From Bacteroidales bacterium (GTDB lineage: Bacteria; Bacteroidota; Bacteroidia; Bacteroidales; B18-G4), in assembly GCA_023132505.1 (NCBI GenBank), contig JAGLYE010000131.1, positions 1 to 5,410 of the forward strand: DNA of 5,410 nt, in the 5' to 3' direction. Each line of letters opens with the position of its first letter. Position 1 is the stretch's first letter. The notes beneath the pieces are model-generated. The model was not told the origin of the DNA. It saw only the letters and a list, made by a program, of their open reading frames with translations, and ran no database searches. Below, in pieces: positions 1-5,410 of this stretch. A program made the translations under genes and the position numbers.

Positions 1-584
1 GGAGGACCTATGAAACCATCCAGGTAATTGTTGATTTCAAATCCGAAGATACCTCCAAGAATTTCCAGTTCTGAGTCTTTAAACGCTAATGCAAAGGCCA
101 AAGAAAACCATAGCAAAGTGATGAACGACCAACGGAAAGTTTTGCCAACAGGCAGTAAGGCCTTCCTGAACAATAATTTATACCCCCAAACAAAAAAGAA
201 GAGGCAAAACAGAAGGGAGGATGCCCCAAACCAGTTTTTTATGAACAGGCCGGCAAGGGCAGCGCCCAAGCGCCCTCCCCAGTTGTTGACAACCAGGCTG
301 TCATTGAACAGAATGTCCCAGAAAGGGATGACCGTAAAAAGGTCGTCACCGCTTCCTGTATTCCAGTTTGTAAGGTATGATACAAGTGAGAGCAAGAGGT
401 AAAAGGAAAGCAGGATGAGGAAAAAACCGCAGATTCGCTGAAATTTTTCATTCCTGAAGAACCCGGCCAGTGAATTCCCTTTCTCAAGGGAGGGCTTTTT
501 CTTGCTCTTTTTTCTGGTAGATTTGCTGCTTGCCTTTTTAGAAGCAGTATCGTTCTTCTTAAGCTTATTTGTTCTTATTGACAT
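1..584 (-). CDS. ftsK: DNA translocase FtsK, N-terminal membrane part (partial, cut by left edge)
   Basis: This is the first 194 codons of a gene that runs off the left edge; translating the minus strand from the ATG at 584 gives an open frame to base 1. FtsK is a septum-anchored, ATP-driven DNA pump that clears and unlinks chromosome termini during division. Only the membrane anchor is visible. Residues 1-35 are a Lys/Ser/Thr-rich cytoplasmic tail. Hydrophobic segments follow at about 51-71, 106-117 plus 119-138, and 150-168, with a fourth perhaps beginning near 175. The NNWGGRLGA motif (100-108) and the FIKNWFGASS stretch (114-123) resemble the 4TM domain of Bacteroidota FtsK. The motor domain, Walker motifs and gamma domain lie outside the window, so the name rests on the anchor alone. 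The start is supported by the basic N-terminus and the A-rich sequence (AAAAAAG) just upstream. A terminator separates it from the preceding gene, so it is probably transcribed from its own promoter. Confidence 0.85.
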   Translation of the reverse strand, partial: MSIRTNKLKKNDTASKKASSKSTRKKSKKKPSLEKGNSLAGFFRNEKFQRICGFFLILLSFYLLLSLVSYLTNWNTGSGDDLFTVIPFWDILFNDSLVVNNWGGRLGAALAGLFIKNWFGASSLLFCLFFFVWGYKLLFRKALLPVGKTFRWSFITLLWFSLAFALAFKDSELEILGGIFGFEINNYLDGFIGP

Positions 585-607
585 GTATCTTTTTTGATAT
601 CAAGTCA

Positions 608-615
608 CAAAGTTA
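608..615 (-). promoter_or_regulatory. Putative Bacteroidota -7 promoter element upstream of ftsK
   Basis: On the minus strand this reads TAACTTTG, a perfect match to the Bacteroidota primary-sigma -7 consensus TAnnTTTG. It ends 23 bases before the ftsK ATG, which would give a short leader. No TTTG is seen at the -33 position, where the terminator hairpin of the upstream gene lies, so this is half a promoter by sequence. Its position in the only gap between a terminator and ftsK supports it. Confidence 0.4.
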
Positions 616-623
616 ATAAAAAT

Positions 624-647
624 AAGCCCCGCATTTCTGAGGGGCTT
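624..647 (-). terminator. Rho-independent terminator after the DUF4412-like gene
   Basis: On the minus strand AAGCCCC and GGGGCTT form a perfect 7-bp GC-rich stem around a 10-base loop, followed directly by ATTTTTATT. This is the classic order of hairpin then T-tract for transcripts reading right to left. It lies 66 bases past the stop codon of the DUF4412-like gene and before ftsK, as expected for the end of the parB-to-DUF4412 run. On the plus strand the hairpin is followed by TCTTTAT, a much weaker T-tract, and no plus-strand gene ends here. Confidence 0.85.
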
Positions 648-713
648 TCTTTATGCTATTATTGATTTTTGAAAGGAATGCCTGGGCCTGCTTAATCATT
701 ACCCTGGAATTGC

Positions 714-1391
714 TTACATGCCACCGCCATACATCTGTTTTATCTCTGCTGATGATTTTTCCTCATAACCTTCCGGTATCTCAAATTCGGCATCAGAGAT
801 ATTCTTTTTATCTACGGATATTGCTTCCATCTTCATGGTGCCTGTTCCCGTGTTTATCTCAAATTCGAGCATGGCACCCGGAACCTCATTAAAGTAAGGG
901 TTGTCAATATTCATGGAGGAAGAGCCGATCTCCTCAGTAAAATATATTGTAAAGACCATTTCTTCGCTGCCTTCATTAACTGTTACAACGGCTTTTTGAC
1001 ATTCATAGCCTGCAATCTCCTTTGTCTCATCCTTGATGTCGATGCTGACATTTTCGTTTTCGCCTAATTCTGCCTTGATATCTTCTTCAGTTTCGACATA
1101 AAAGAATTTTTGTCCCATCATATTCATAATGGTGGTAACAGTTTTGGCGTCGCCGTCAATGATCTGTATCTGTGATCCCATCTGGCCCAGGTTGATCTCA
1201 AATTTTGACATTTGCTCTTTGATGGTAAGGGTGGCCATTTTTGGCATCATGGCAGCCATTGAAGCATCAATTTCCATGCCCGGATAAGTGATTTTGTAGT
1301 TGATGACCCCTTTGAATTCTTTTGACAGGGCTGTTGATGTTAAACCCATGATGATCGCTGCGACCATCATGAAACTGAGAAATCTTTTCAT
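714..1391 (-). CDS. Exported DUF4412-like protein, methionine-rich
   Basis: This is a 225-residue protein of unknown function. Residues 1-23 form a signal peptide: a basic start (MKRF), a hydrophobic core, and likely cleavage after ALS at 21-23. Cys21-type lipobox features are absent, so it is probably a soluble periplasmic protein or lies at the outer membrane. The mature part begins with FKGVINYKITY (26-36), a beta-strand-like opening typical of DUF4412 proteins, and has the GYECQKA motif (128-134) with the only cysteine (131), as in that family. Methionine is very frequent (21 of 225 residues), clustered at 39-61 and 89-92, and the C-terminus is YGGGM. The family assignment is from recalled sequence pattern only, and GLPGLI-type proteins are a possible alternative. 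The start is preceded by an A-rich AAAAAAAGAAACA. The gene follows lepB by 43 bp and is followed by a strong terminator, so it is the last gene of the run. No partner or substrate can be inferred. Confidence 0.75.
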   Translation of the reverse strand: MKRFLSFMMVAAIIMGLTSTALSKEFKGVINYKITYPGMEIDASMAAMMPKMATLTIKEQMSKFEINLGQMGSQIQIIDGDAKTVTTIMNMMGQKFFYVETEEDIKAELGENENVSIDIKDETKEIAGYECQKAVVTVNEGSEEMVFTIYFTEEIGSSSMNIDNPYFNEVPGAMLEFEINTGTGTMKMEAISVDKKNISDAEFEIPEGYEEKSSAEIKQMYGGGM

Positions 1392-1423
1392 TGTTTCTTT
1401 TTTTGGTAATTATTAATAATGAT

Positions 1424-1431
1424 TAAAGTTA
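1424..1431 (-). promoter_or_regulatory. Weak -7-like element upstream of the DUF4412-like gene
   Basis: The minus strand reads TAACTTTA, seven of the eight positions of TAnnTTTG counting the free ones, located 32 bases before the ATG and inside the short AT-rich gap after lepB. No convincing -33 TTTG is seen. It could give this gene its own promoter, but in such AT-rich sequence chance is a fair explanation. Confidence 0.2.
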
Positions 1432-1434
1432 ATA

Positions 1435-2955
1435 CTATTTCACGACACGGAAAAGTTTATTCCATCTGATCTTGCCCTGGAACCAACTTTTGTCGGGATT
1501 GAGTGAGAGCCAGACAAAGACTGCTTTTCCTACTATATGGTTTTCCGGAACGAAGCCCCAGTAGCGTGAATCGGCTGAGTTGTGCCTGTTGTCGCCCATC
1601 ATGAAGTAATAGTCCATCTCGAAGGTGTAGCTGTCCTGTTCAATGCCATCGATCAACACTTTTCCATCCTTTACTTTCAGATCATGGCCCTCGTATGCGT
1701 GAATGACCCTTCTGTACTGGTCGATGTTCCCGGGATTTATCTCCACACTAGCTCCTGCCTTTGGGATATAGAGGGGGCCGAAATTATCAACACTCCAGCC
1801 ATAGTTGGTATTGTAAGGGAATATCCTTTTGAGGTCGTCAGGATTTCCTGCCGGGTGCCTGAGCCTGGTAACCGACTTTACGATTGGTGTTTTTATTAGC
1901 TTTTCTGCTGCTTCGGCATTCATGTATGCATAAGAGATGCCGGGATTGCCGGTGGGTACAACTTCGTGGATATCGAGTTTGTCGATCAGCCTGCTATTTA
2001 ACCTGGAACCATCGGTAATAACCTGGTAACTGAATTGGGCATACTTCGGATTTTCCAGAGGTTTACCGTTAATGAATACTTCCTGATCGATGACCTGCAG
2101 GGTATCTCCCGGAAGGCCAACACAGCGTTTAATATAGTTTTCACGCTTATCAACCGGCCTGGCAGTAATATCTCCGTATTTCCGCTTATTGTTCCATACC
2201 TCACGCCTGCCGTTATTCCTTGCCAGACTGTAATAACTTTCATTGCTCTGGAATACTGTCGATAAAGTATCTCCGTCGGGATAATTGAATACAACGGCAT
2301 CATATCTTTCAATATCATTCAGGCCGAGATAGCGGTAGTATGGCAGGCTGAACCATTCAAGGTAGGATTTTGTCGTGCTGGTGAGTGGCAAGGTATGGTG
2401 TACGAAGGGGAACGAAAGAGGGGTCATGGGCACACGTGGCCCATAGCTGACCTTACTCACGAACAGGAAATCACCTCTTAACAAGGAGCCCTCCATAGAT
2501 GAAGTAGGGATCGTATAAGCCTCAATGAAGAAAGTGCGGATGATGGTAGCTGCAACCACAGCAAAGATAATGGCATCAGCCCATTCACGCATAGCACCTT
2601 TCTTTATCTTTTTCCGCTTTTCGGGATCCGTATATTGCTCGCTGGCCGAGAACCCGAGGTAGGGAATATAAAAGAACGGAAAGATAACGCCCAGGGCCTG
2701 TGCGCCAATGCTTTCTTTCCCGAAGCATTTTAAAATCTCCACCACCATCAGGAGGATCACAAAAACATTGATAAAGGGGACCAGGACAAATATGTACCAC
2801 CAAATAGGTTTCTTGATGATCTTCAGCCAGATATAAATGTTAAGAAAGGGAACAATGGCTTTCCATCCGGCATGACCTGCCTTGTCGAATATTTTCCATA
2901 ATCCTGCAATAAATATTATCAGGAAAATAATTGCTACAATATCGTATCCGCTCAT
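1435..2955 (-). CDS. lepB: Signal peptidase I (LepB), Bacteroidota long form with DUF5684-like N-terminus
   Basis: This 506-residue membrane serine protease removes signal peptides from exported proteins on the periplasmic side of the inner membrane. Three hydrophobic segments (about 4-20, 51-73, 84-103) form a DUF5684-like N-terminal region, followed by a basic cytoplasmic loop (113-119) and a fourth membrane segment (about 124-143). The catalytic serine is Ser153 in PTSSMEGSLLRGDF (150-163), and the general base is Lys276 in YIKRCVGLPGDT (274-285). Box E is MGDNRHNSADSRYWGFVPE (453-471). All key residues of the Ser/Lys dyad are present, so the enzyme should be active. About 175 residues separate Lys276 from box E, and the protein is much longer than the 324-residue E. 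coli enzyme; long forms are usual in Bacteroidota. Positive charges place the 113-119 loop in the cytoplasm and the active site outside. The gene lies 89 bp after dapB. The ATG at 2955 is chosen because the first membrane segment begins at once. Confidence 0.96.
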   Translation of the reverse strand: MSGYDIVAIIFLIIFIAGLWKIFDKAGHAGWKAIVPFLNIYIWLKIIKKPIWWYIFVLVPFINVFVILLMVVEILKCFGKESIGAQALGVIFPFFYIPYLGFSASEQYTDPEKRKKIKKGAMREWADAIIFAVVAATIIRTFFIEAYTIPTSSMEGSLLRGDFLFVSKVSYGPRVPMTPLSFPFVHHTLPLTSTTKSYLEWFSLPYYRYLGLNDIERYDAVVFNYPDGDTLSTVFQSNESYYSLARNNGRREVWNNKRKYGDITARPVDKRENYIKRCVGLPGDTLQVIDQEVFINGKPLENPKYAQFSYQVITDGSRLNSRLIDKLDIHEVVPTGNPGISYAYMNAEAAEKLIKTPIVKSVTRLRHPAGNPDDLKRIFPYNTNYGWSVDNFGPLYIPKAGASVEINPGNIDQYRRVIHAYEGHDLKVKDGKVLIDGIEQDSYTFEMDYYFMMGDNRHNSADSRYWGFVPENHIVGKAVFVWLSLNPDKSWFQGKIRWNKLFRVVK

Positions 2956-2975
2956 AATGCTATCATATTTTTAGC

Positions 2976-2983
2976 CAAAGTAA
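2976..2983 (-). promoter_or_regulatory. Weak -7-like element upstream of lepB
   Basis: The minus strand reads TTACTTTG, one mismatch from TAnnTTTG, ending 20 bases before the lepB ATG in the 89-bp gap after dapB. No TTTG is seen 19-21 bases further upstream. The gap is the largest inside the run and has no terminator-like hairpin, so lepB may be read through from dapB and also have a promoter here. Evidence is thin. Confidence 0.25.
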
Positions 2984-3044
2984 AGGTTATTTTCATTATT
3001 GCTCAGCAGCCAGGTGTTAAATATTGTTAAACTAAGGATGCTGC

Positions 3045-3767
3045 TTATTTCTCATCATAGAGCATATCATGCATATCGAAGCAACCTTTCTTGCCGATCA
3101 GCCATTCTGCAGCCAGCAGGGCACCCAGGGCAAAGCCTTTTCTTGTGTGGGCAGTATGCTTTATTTCCAGACTGTCGATTTCCGAATCATATCTTACGAA
3201 ATGTGTTCCCGGCACCTGGTTTTTGCGTAAGGAGATGATCTCCAGTTCGTTTGGCTTAATTGCCGGCTTATTGATCCAAATGTCTTTAACAGGATGGTGA
3301 TGGATAATCTCATTGGCAAGGGTGATTGCCGTGCCACTGGGAGCATCTTTTTTCCCGCTGTGGTGTATTTCTTCTATGAGGATACGGTATTGAGGGTGCT
3401 TGCCCATTAATGCAGCAAGCTTTTTGTTCAGTTCAAACATGATATTCATGCCCGGACTGAAATTGCTGGCATAGAAAAATGAGTGCCCACCCTCAAGGCA
3501 GAGTTTATTGATCTCGTCGAGTGATCCCGACCATGCTGTGGTGCCGGATACTACTGCCAGCCCTGCCTCGAAGCAGCGCCGGATATTATTAGCAGCTGTT
3601 TCCGGCATGCTGAACTCAATTGCAACATTGGCTCCTGATAAGGCATCCCATTTGTTTGCCCAATCGTTCTCGTTATCAATAATTGCTGCTATCTCATGGC
3701 TTTGATGAAGGGCCATTTCCTCAATTTCCCTGCCCATCCGGCCATATCCTATGATTGCGATTTTCAC
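3045..3767 (-). CDS. dapB: 4-hydroxy-tetrahydrodipicolinate reductase (DapB), GTG start
   Basis: This 240-residue cytoplasmic enzyme uses NAD(P)H to reduce hydroxy-tetrahydrodipicolinate to tetrahydrodipicolinate, on the route to diaminopimelate (peptidoglycan) and lysine. The N-terminal Rossmann domain opens with the nucleotide-binding GYGRMG motif (7-12). SGTTAW (74-79) matches the conserved GTT loop and YASNFSPGMN (99-108) the hinge. The signature EIHHSGKKDAPSGTA (133-147) carries His135, the likely general acid/base (E. coli His159), His136, and Lys139, equivalent to catalytic Lys163. The C-terminal HTAHTRKGFALGAL (204-217) returns to the Rossmann domain. It is somewhat shorter than the 273-residue E. 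coli protein, as is common in Bacteroidota. The start is GTG at 3767: the frame has a stop codon three codons upstream, there is no ATG between, and starting later would remove the GYGRMG motif. It lies 11 bp after the DUF5683 gene and is likely co-transcribed with it. Confidence 0.96.
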   Translation of the reverse strand: MKIAIIGYGRMGREIEEMALHQSHEIAAIIDNENDWANKWDALSGANVAIEFSMPETAANNIRRCFEAGLAVVSGTTAWSGSLDEINKLCLEGGHSFFYASNFSPGMNIMFELNKKLAALMGKHPQYRILIEEIHHSGKKDAPSGTAITLANEIIHHHPVKDIWINKPAIKPNELEIISLRKNQVPGTHFVRYDSEIDSLEIKHTAHTRKGFALGALLAAEWLIGKKGCFDMHDMLYDEK

Positions 3768-3778
3768 AATAGTTCAAA

Positions 3779-4399
3779 TTAAAATTTTACAGTCAGTTTA
3801 ACTCCTGTTACGGGCCTGAAATCATGCCGCCGGATATGCATTACAGGATCTACCCTGATGGTTAGATCTTCACTCACGTCATAATCAAAGAAATGCGCGT
3901 CCACGCTTGCATCGATAATATTCAGGATATACCATAATCCGCCAATGATATAACTTAATTCCATGTTTCGCCGGTGGTAATTTTTTCCATCCATTAACTG
4001 TTGTTCGTCATACTTGCCAACATAATCATTATCGATGTAGCTTGAATCACCGGATGCAACATAGTTATAGGCCTCTTTGTACTTTTTGTATTCCCCGGTA
4101 TTGCTAATGATGAAATAAGAAATGAGGCCGAAACCGGCATATACGATAGGTATTTTCCAGTATTTTTTATTATATCCCTGCCCCAGGCCGGGCAATACCA
4201 TTGAGAAGATAGCTGCCTTTGTCGGTGAATGTGGTTTGATAAAAACAGTATCACTTTCGGGCTTGACCTGGGCACTTGTTTTCAATTGGGGGATGAGTAA
4301 TAAAAGGCAGCACATAAGGATGAGAACCCCATACCGTGATGGTATGTGATTAACCCCATTTTTAATTACTCCTGAAAATGTATTGCCGTGTTGAAACAT
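3779..4399 (-). CDS. DUF5683 family membrane protein, function unknown
   Basis: This 206-residue protein matches the pattern of DUF5683, a Bacteroidota family often found beside parB; the assignment is from recalled motifs. Residues 23-43 look like a signal peptide core ending in TSAQ (41-44), with an unusually long polar stretch before it. The ATG at 4399 is the farthest plausible start; a start at Met29 would leave a signal peptide without a basic n-region. The conserved core has SPTKAAIFSMVLPGLGQGY (58-76), then YNKKYWK (76-82), a membrane segment at about 83-99, a polar Tyr/Asp-rich stretch (103-145), YHRRNMELSY (141-150), a second hydrophobic segment (about 150-163), and NIIDASVDAHFFDYDVS (160-176). 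The C-terminus GVKLTVKF (199-206) looks like a beta strand. No catalytic motif is seen. It starts 17 bp after parB and ends 11 bp before dapB, so it is probably in one transcript with both; a role in segregation or the envelope is only guilt by association. Confidence 0.85.
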   Translation of the reverse strand: MFQHGNTFSGVIKNGVNHIPSRYGVLILMCCLLLLIPQLKTSAQVKPESDTVFIKPHSPTKAAIFSMVLPGLGQGYNKKYWKIPIVYAGFGLISYFIISNTGEYKKYKEAYNYVASGDSSYIDNDYVGKYDEQQLMDGKNYHRRNMELSYIIGGLWYILNIIDASVDAHFFDYDVSEDLTIRVDPVMHIRRHDFRPVTGVKLTVKF

Positions 4400-4416
4400 A
4401 TGATATGATGAGATCT

Positions 4417-5298
4417 CTAGTCGAGCATTGCCAAGATGCGACTGAAATCCTGGTCTGATTCAAAAGAGATAACGATATGCCCTTTGCCGTTATTATTCCG
4501 CCGGATATTTACATTGGTGCCAAGCTTGTCCCTGAGACCCACCGCAGAACTGCTGAAAAACTCAGGCAGCTCAAGCGGGTCTTTCCTTATATCCTGCGGT
4601 TGAGCGTTTAATTTCCGTACAAGTTCCTCCACCTGTCTGACTGAAAGATCACGTGCGATGATCTTTGTTAGGATTCCCAGTTGTGCTTCCGGGTCAGAGA
4701 TATTGATCAGGGCACGGGCATGGCCCATGCTGATCTTATCGTCTCGCATGGCAAGCTGTATTTCTGCAGGCAATTTCAGCAATCTGAGATAATTGGTAAT
4801 GGTTGAGCGGTTTTTGCTGATCCTTTCACTGAGTTTCTCATGGGTAAGGTCACATTCTTCAATAAGCCGCTGGTAACTGATGGCGATCTCAATGGCATTG
4901 AGATCCTTTCTGTGGATATTCTCGATCAGGGCCATCTCCAGCATTTGCTCGTCATCGGCCACCCGGATGTAACATTGAACAGCTTCCAGCCCTGCCATGC
5001 CTGAAGCTCTCAACCTGCGTTCCCCGGCAATCAGTTGGTATTGGTCATACCCAAGCTTTCTGACTGTAAGGGGTTGTACAATACCCTGTTCCCTTATCGA
5101 GCCGGCCAGTTCTTCCATGCTTTCCCGGTCAAAATCAGACCTGGGTTGAAAAGGATTGGACCGGATCTTGGAAATTGAAATGTTTGCTATGGCGCCTGCC
5201 ACATAATCACCGGAGATATCTTTTGAAGTAATATCTGTGTCAGGGCTTTGCAGGATAGCATCCAGTCCTCTTCCCAGGGCTCTTTTTTTAGGTTTCAT
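4417..5298 (-). CDS. parB: Chromosome partitioning protein ParB
   Basis: This 293-residue protein binds parS centromere sites, spreads as a CTP-dependent clamp and works with the ATPase ParA to segregate replication origins and load SMC. The N-terminus has the ALGRGLDAIL motif (7-16), the region that contacts ParA in the family. The ParB/Srx nucleotide-binding domain (about 39-135) includes NPFQPR (48-53), GERRLRAS (92-99), the CTP-binding GERR box, and ENIHRKDLNAIEIA (126-139). A helix-turn-helix for parS recognition lies at about 151-177 (LTHEKLSERISKNRSTITNY). The HARALI motif (193-198) and a basic linker lead to the C-terminal dimerisation region (about 245-293), ending in ILAMLD. Length is typical of chromosomal ParB, and all boxes are intact. 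The start at 5298 is fixed by the basic MKPKKRALGRG opening. ParA usually precedes ParB; here 112 bases of repeat-bearing non-coding DNA lie upstream up to the window edge, so whether parA is adjacent cannot be seen. Confidence 0.97.
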   Translation of the reverse strand: MKPKKRALGRGLDAILQSPDTDITSKDISGDYVAGAIANISISKIRSNPFQPRSDFDRESMEELAGSIREQGIVQPLTVRKLGYDQYQLIAGERRLRASGMAGLEAVQCYIRVADDEQMLEMALIENIHRKDLNAIEIAISYQRLIEECDLTHEKLSERISKNRSTITNYLRLLKLPAEIQLAMRDDKISMGHARALINISDPEAQLGILTKIIARDLSVRQVEELVRKLNAQPQDIRKDPLELPEFFSSSAVGLRDKLGTNVNIRRNNNGKGHIVISFESDQDFSRILAMLD

Positions 5299-5345
5299 CG
5301 TAACTATTGTAGGTGTTATTTATCATACAAATGTTTTCTTTAATT

Positions 5346-5368
5346 AAATCCTAAGCACCAAATCCTAA
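5346..5368. repeat. Tandem short direct repeat AAATCCTAA x2
   Basis: AAATCCTAA occurs at 5346-5354 and again at 5360-5368, separated by gcacc, so the period is 14 bases. The block is immediately followed by a perfect palindrome and then a series of looser CAAAyTC-like units (CAAATTC, CAAAACTC, CAAATAAC) running to the window edge. It is non-coding, lies upstream of parB, and looks like the end of a low-complexity intergenic repeat. Confidence 0.6.
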
Positions 5369-5386
5369 TCCCGATAGGTATCGGGA
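5369..5386. repeat. Perfect 18-base interrupted palindrome upstream of parB
   Basis: TCCCGATA and TATCGGGA are exact inverse complements around a two-base centre (GG). A hairpin would realistically have a six- or seven-base stem and a small loop. It is not followed by a T-tract on either strand (minus strand continues ATTAGGATTT, plus strand AAAACAAATT), so it is not a good terminator. It could be a dispersed intergenic repeat, a protein-binding site, or an RNA hairpin in the leader between an upstream gene and parB. From memory, similar CCCGATA...TATCGGG palindromes occur in Bacteroidota intergenic DNA; this is not verified. Confidence 0.6.
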
Positions 5387-5410
5387 AAACAAATTCAAAA
5401 CTCAAATAAC

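Noticed and set aside
28..402. Plus-strand open frame of 124 codons
   Set aside because: It is antisense to ftsK, is rich in Arg, Lys, Pro and Asn without domain pattern, and the minus strand reading gives clear membrane segments.
1409..1420. Perfect AT-only palindrome ATTATTAATAAT between lepB and the DUF4412-like gene
   Set aside because: It has no GC content and sits in an AT-rich gap, so it is expected by chance and would make no stable hairpin.
1998..2318. Minus-strand 106-codon frame inside lepB
   Set aside because: It is in another frame of lepB, which has intact catalytic motifs on both sides; no recognisable protein.
2428..2444. CACGTG core with TGGGC/GCCCA arms inside lepB
   Set aside because: The arms are not those of parS, the symmetry is off by one base, and the bases encode the conserved YGPRVP region of signal peptidase.
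3014..3030. Direct repeat GTTAAA-TATT-GTTAAA in the dapB-lepB gap
   Set aside because: Two six-base AT-rich units with 10-base spacing are too short to support an operator without conservation data.
4650..4655. CACGTG core inside parB as a possible parS centromere site
   Set aside because: The flanks do not match the parS consensus TGTTnCACGTGnAACA (almost no matches in either arm), and it lies in well-conserved coding sequence.
5299..5335. TTTG followed by TACAATAG upstream of parB as a promoter
   Set aside because: Spacing is about 16 instead of 19-21 and the -7 box has two mismatches, so it is too weak to list.

Overview
The window is an ordinary chromosomal segment from a member of the Bacteroidota, probably Bacteroidales-like or a related anaerobic or sediment lineage. 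The assignment rests on several things. The proteins have a Bacteroidota look: a long signal peptidase I with a DUF5684-type N-terminal membrane region, a DUF5683 protein next to parB, and a DUF4412-like exported protein. Start codons generally lack a strong Shine-Dalgarno and are preceded by A-rich sequence. One upstream region carries a perfect match to the Bacteroidota -7 promoter element (TAnnTTTG). I cannot name genus or species.

All six genes lie on the minus strand, so they read from right to left. From the right edge: an intergenic stretch with short repeats and a perfect palindrome (about 5299-5410); parB, chromosome partitioning (5298-4417); a DUF5683 membrane protein (4399-3779); dapB, lysine and diaminopimelate synthesis (3767-3045); lepB, signal peptidase I (2955-1435); a small exported DUF4412-like protein (1391-714); a rho-independent terminator (624-647); and the first 194 codons of an ftsK-type DNA translocase (584-1), cut by the left edge.

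parB, the DUF5683 gene and dapB are separated by 17 and 11 bp and look like one transcription unit. lepB (89 bp gap) and the DUF4412 gene (43 bp gap) may be read through from it or may have their own weak promoters; the terminator after the DUF4412 gene closes the run. ftsK then starts a new unit whose likely promoter abuts the terminator. Functionally the run combines chromosome segregation (ParB, FtsK), cell-wall and lysine precursor supply (DapB) and protein export (LepB), a housekeeping growth and division cluster.

I found no mobile element, CRISPR array, RNA gene, defence system or clearly novel system. The items most worth a second look are the repeat and palindrome block upstream of parB, the uncharacterised DUF5683 gene between parB and dapB, and the methionine-rich DUF4412-like protein. 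No gene-free stretch exceeds 300 bases.
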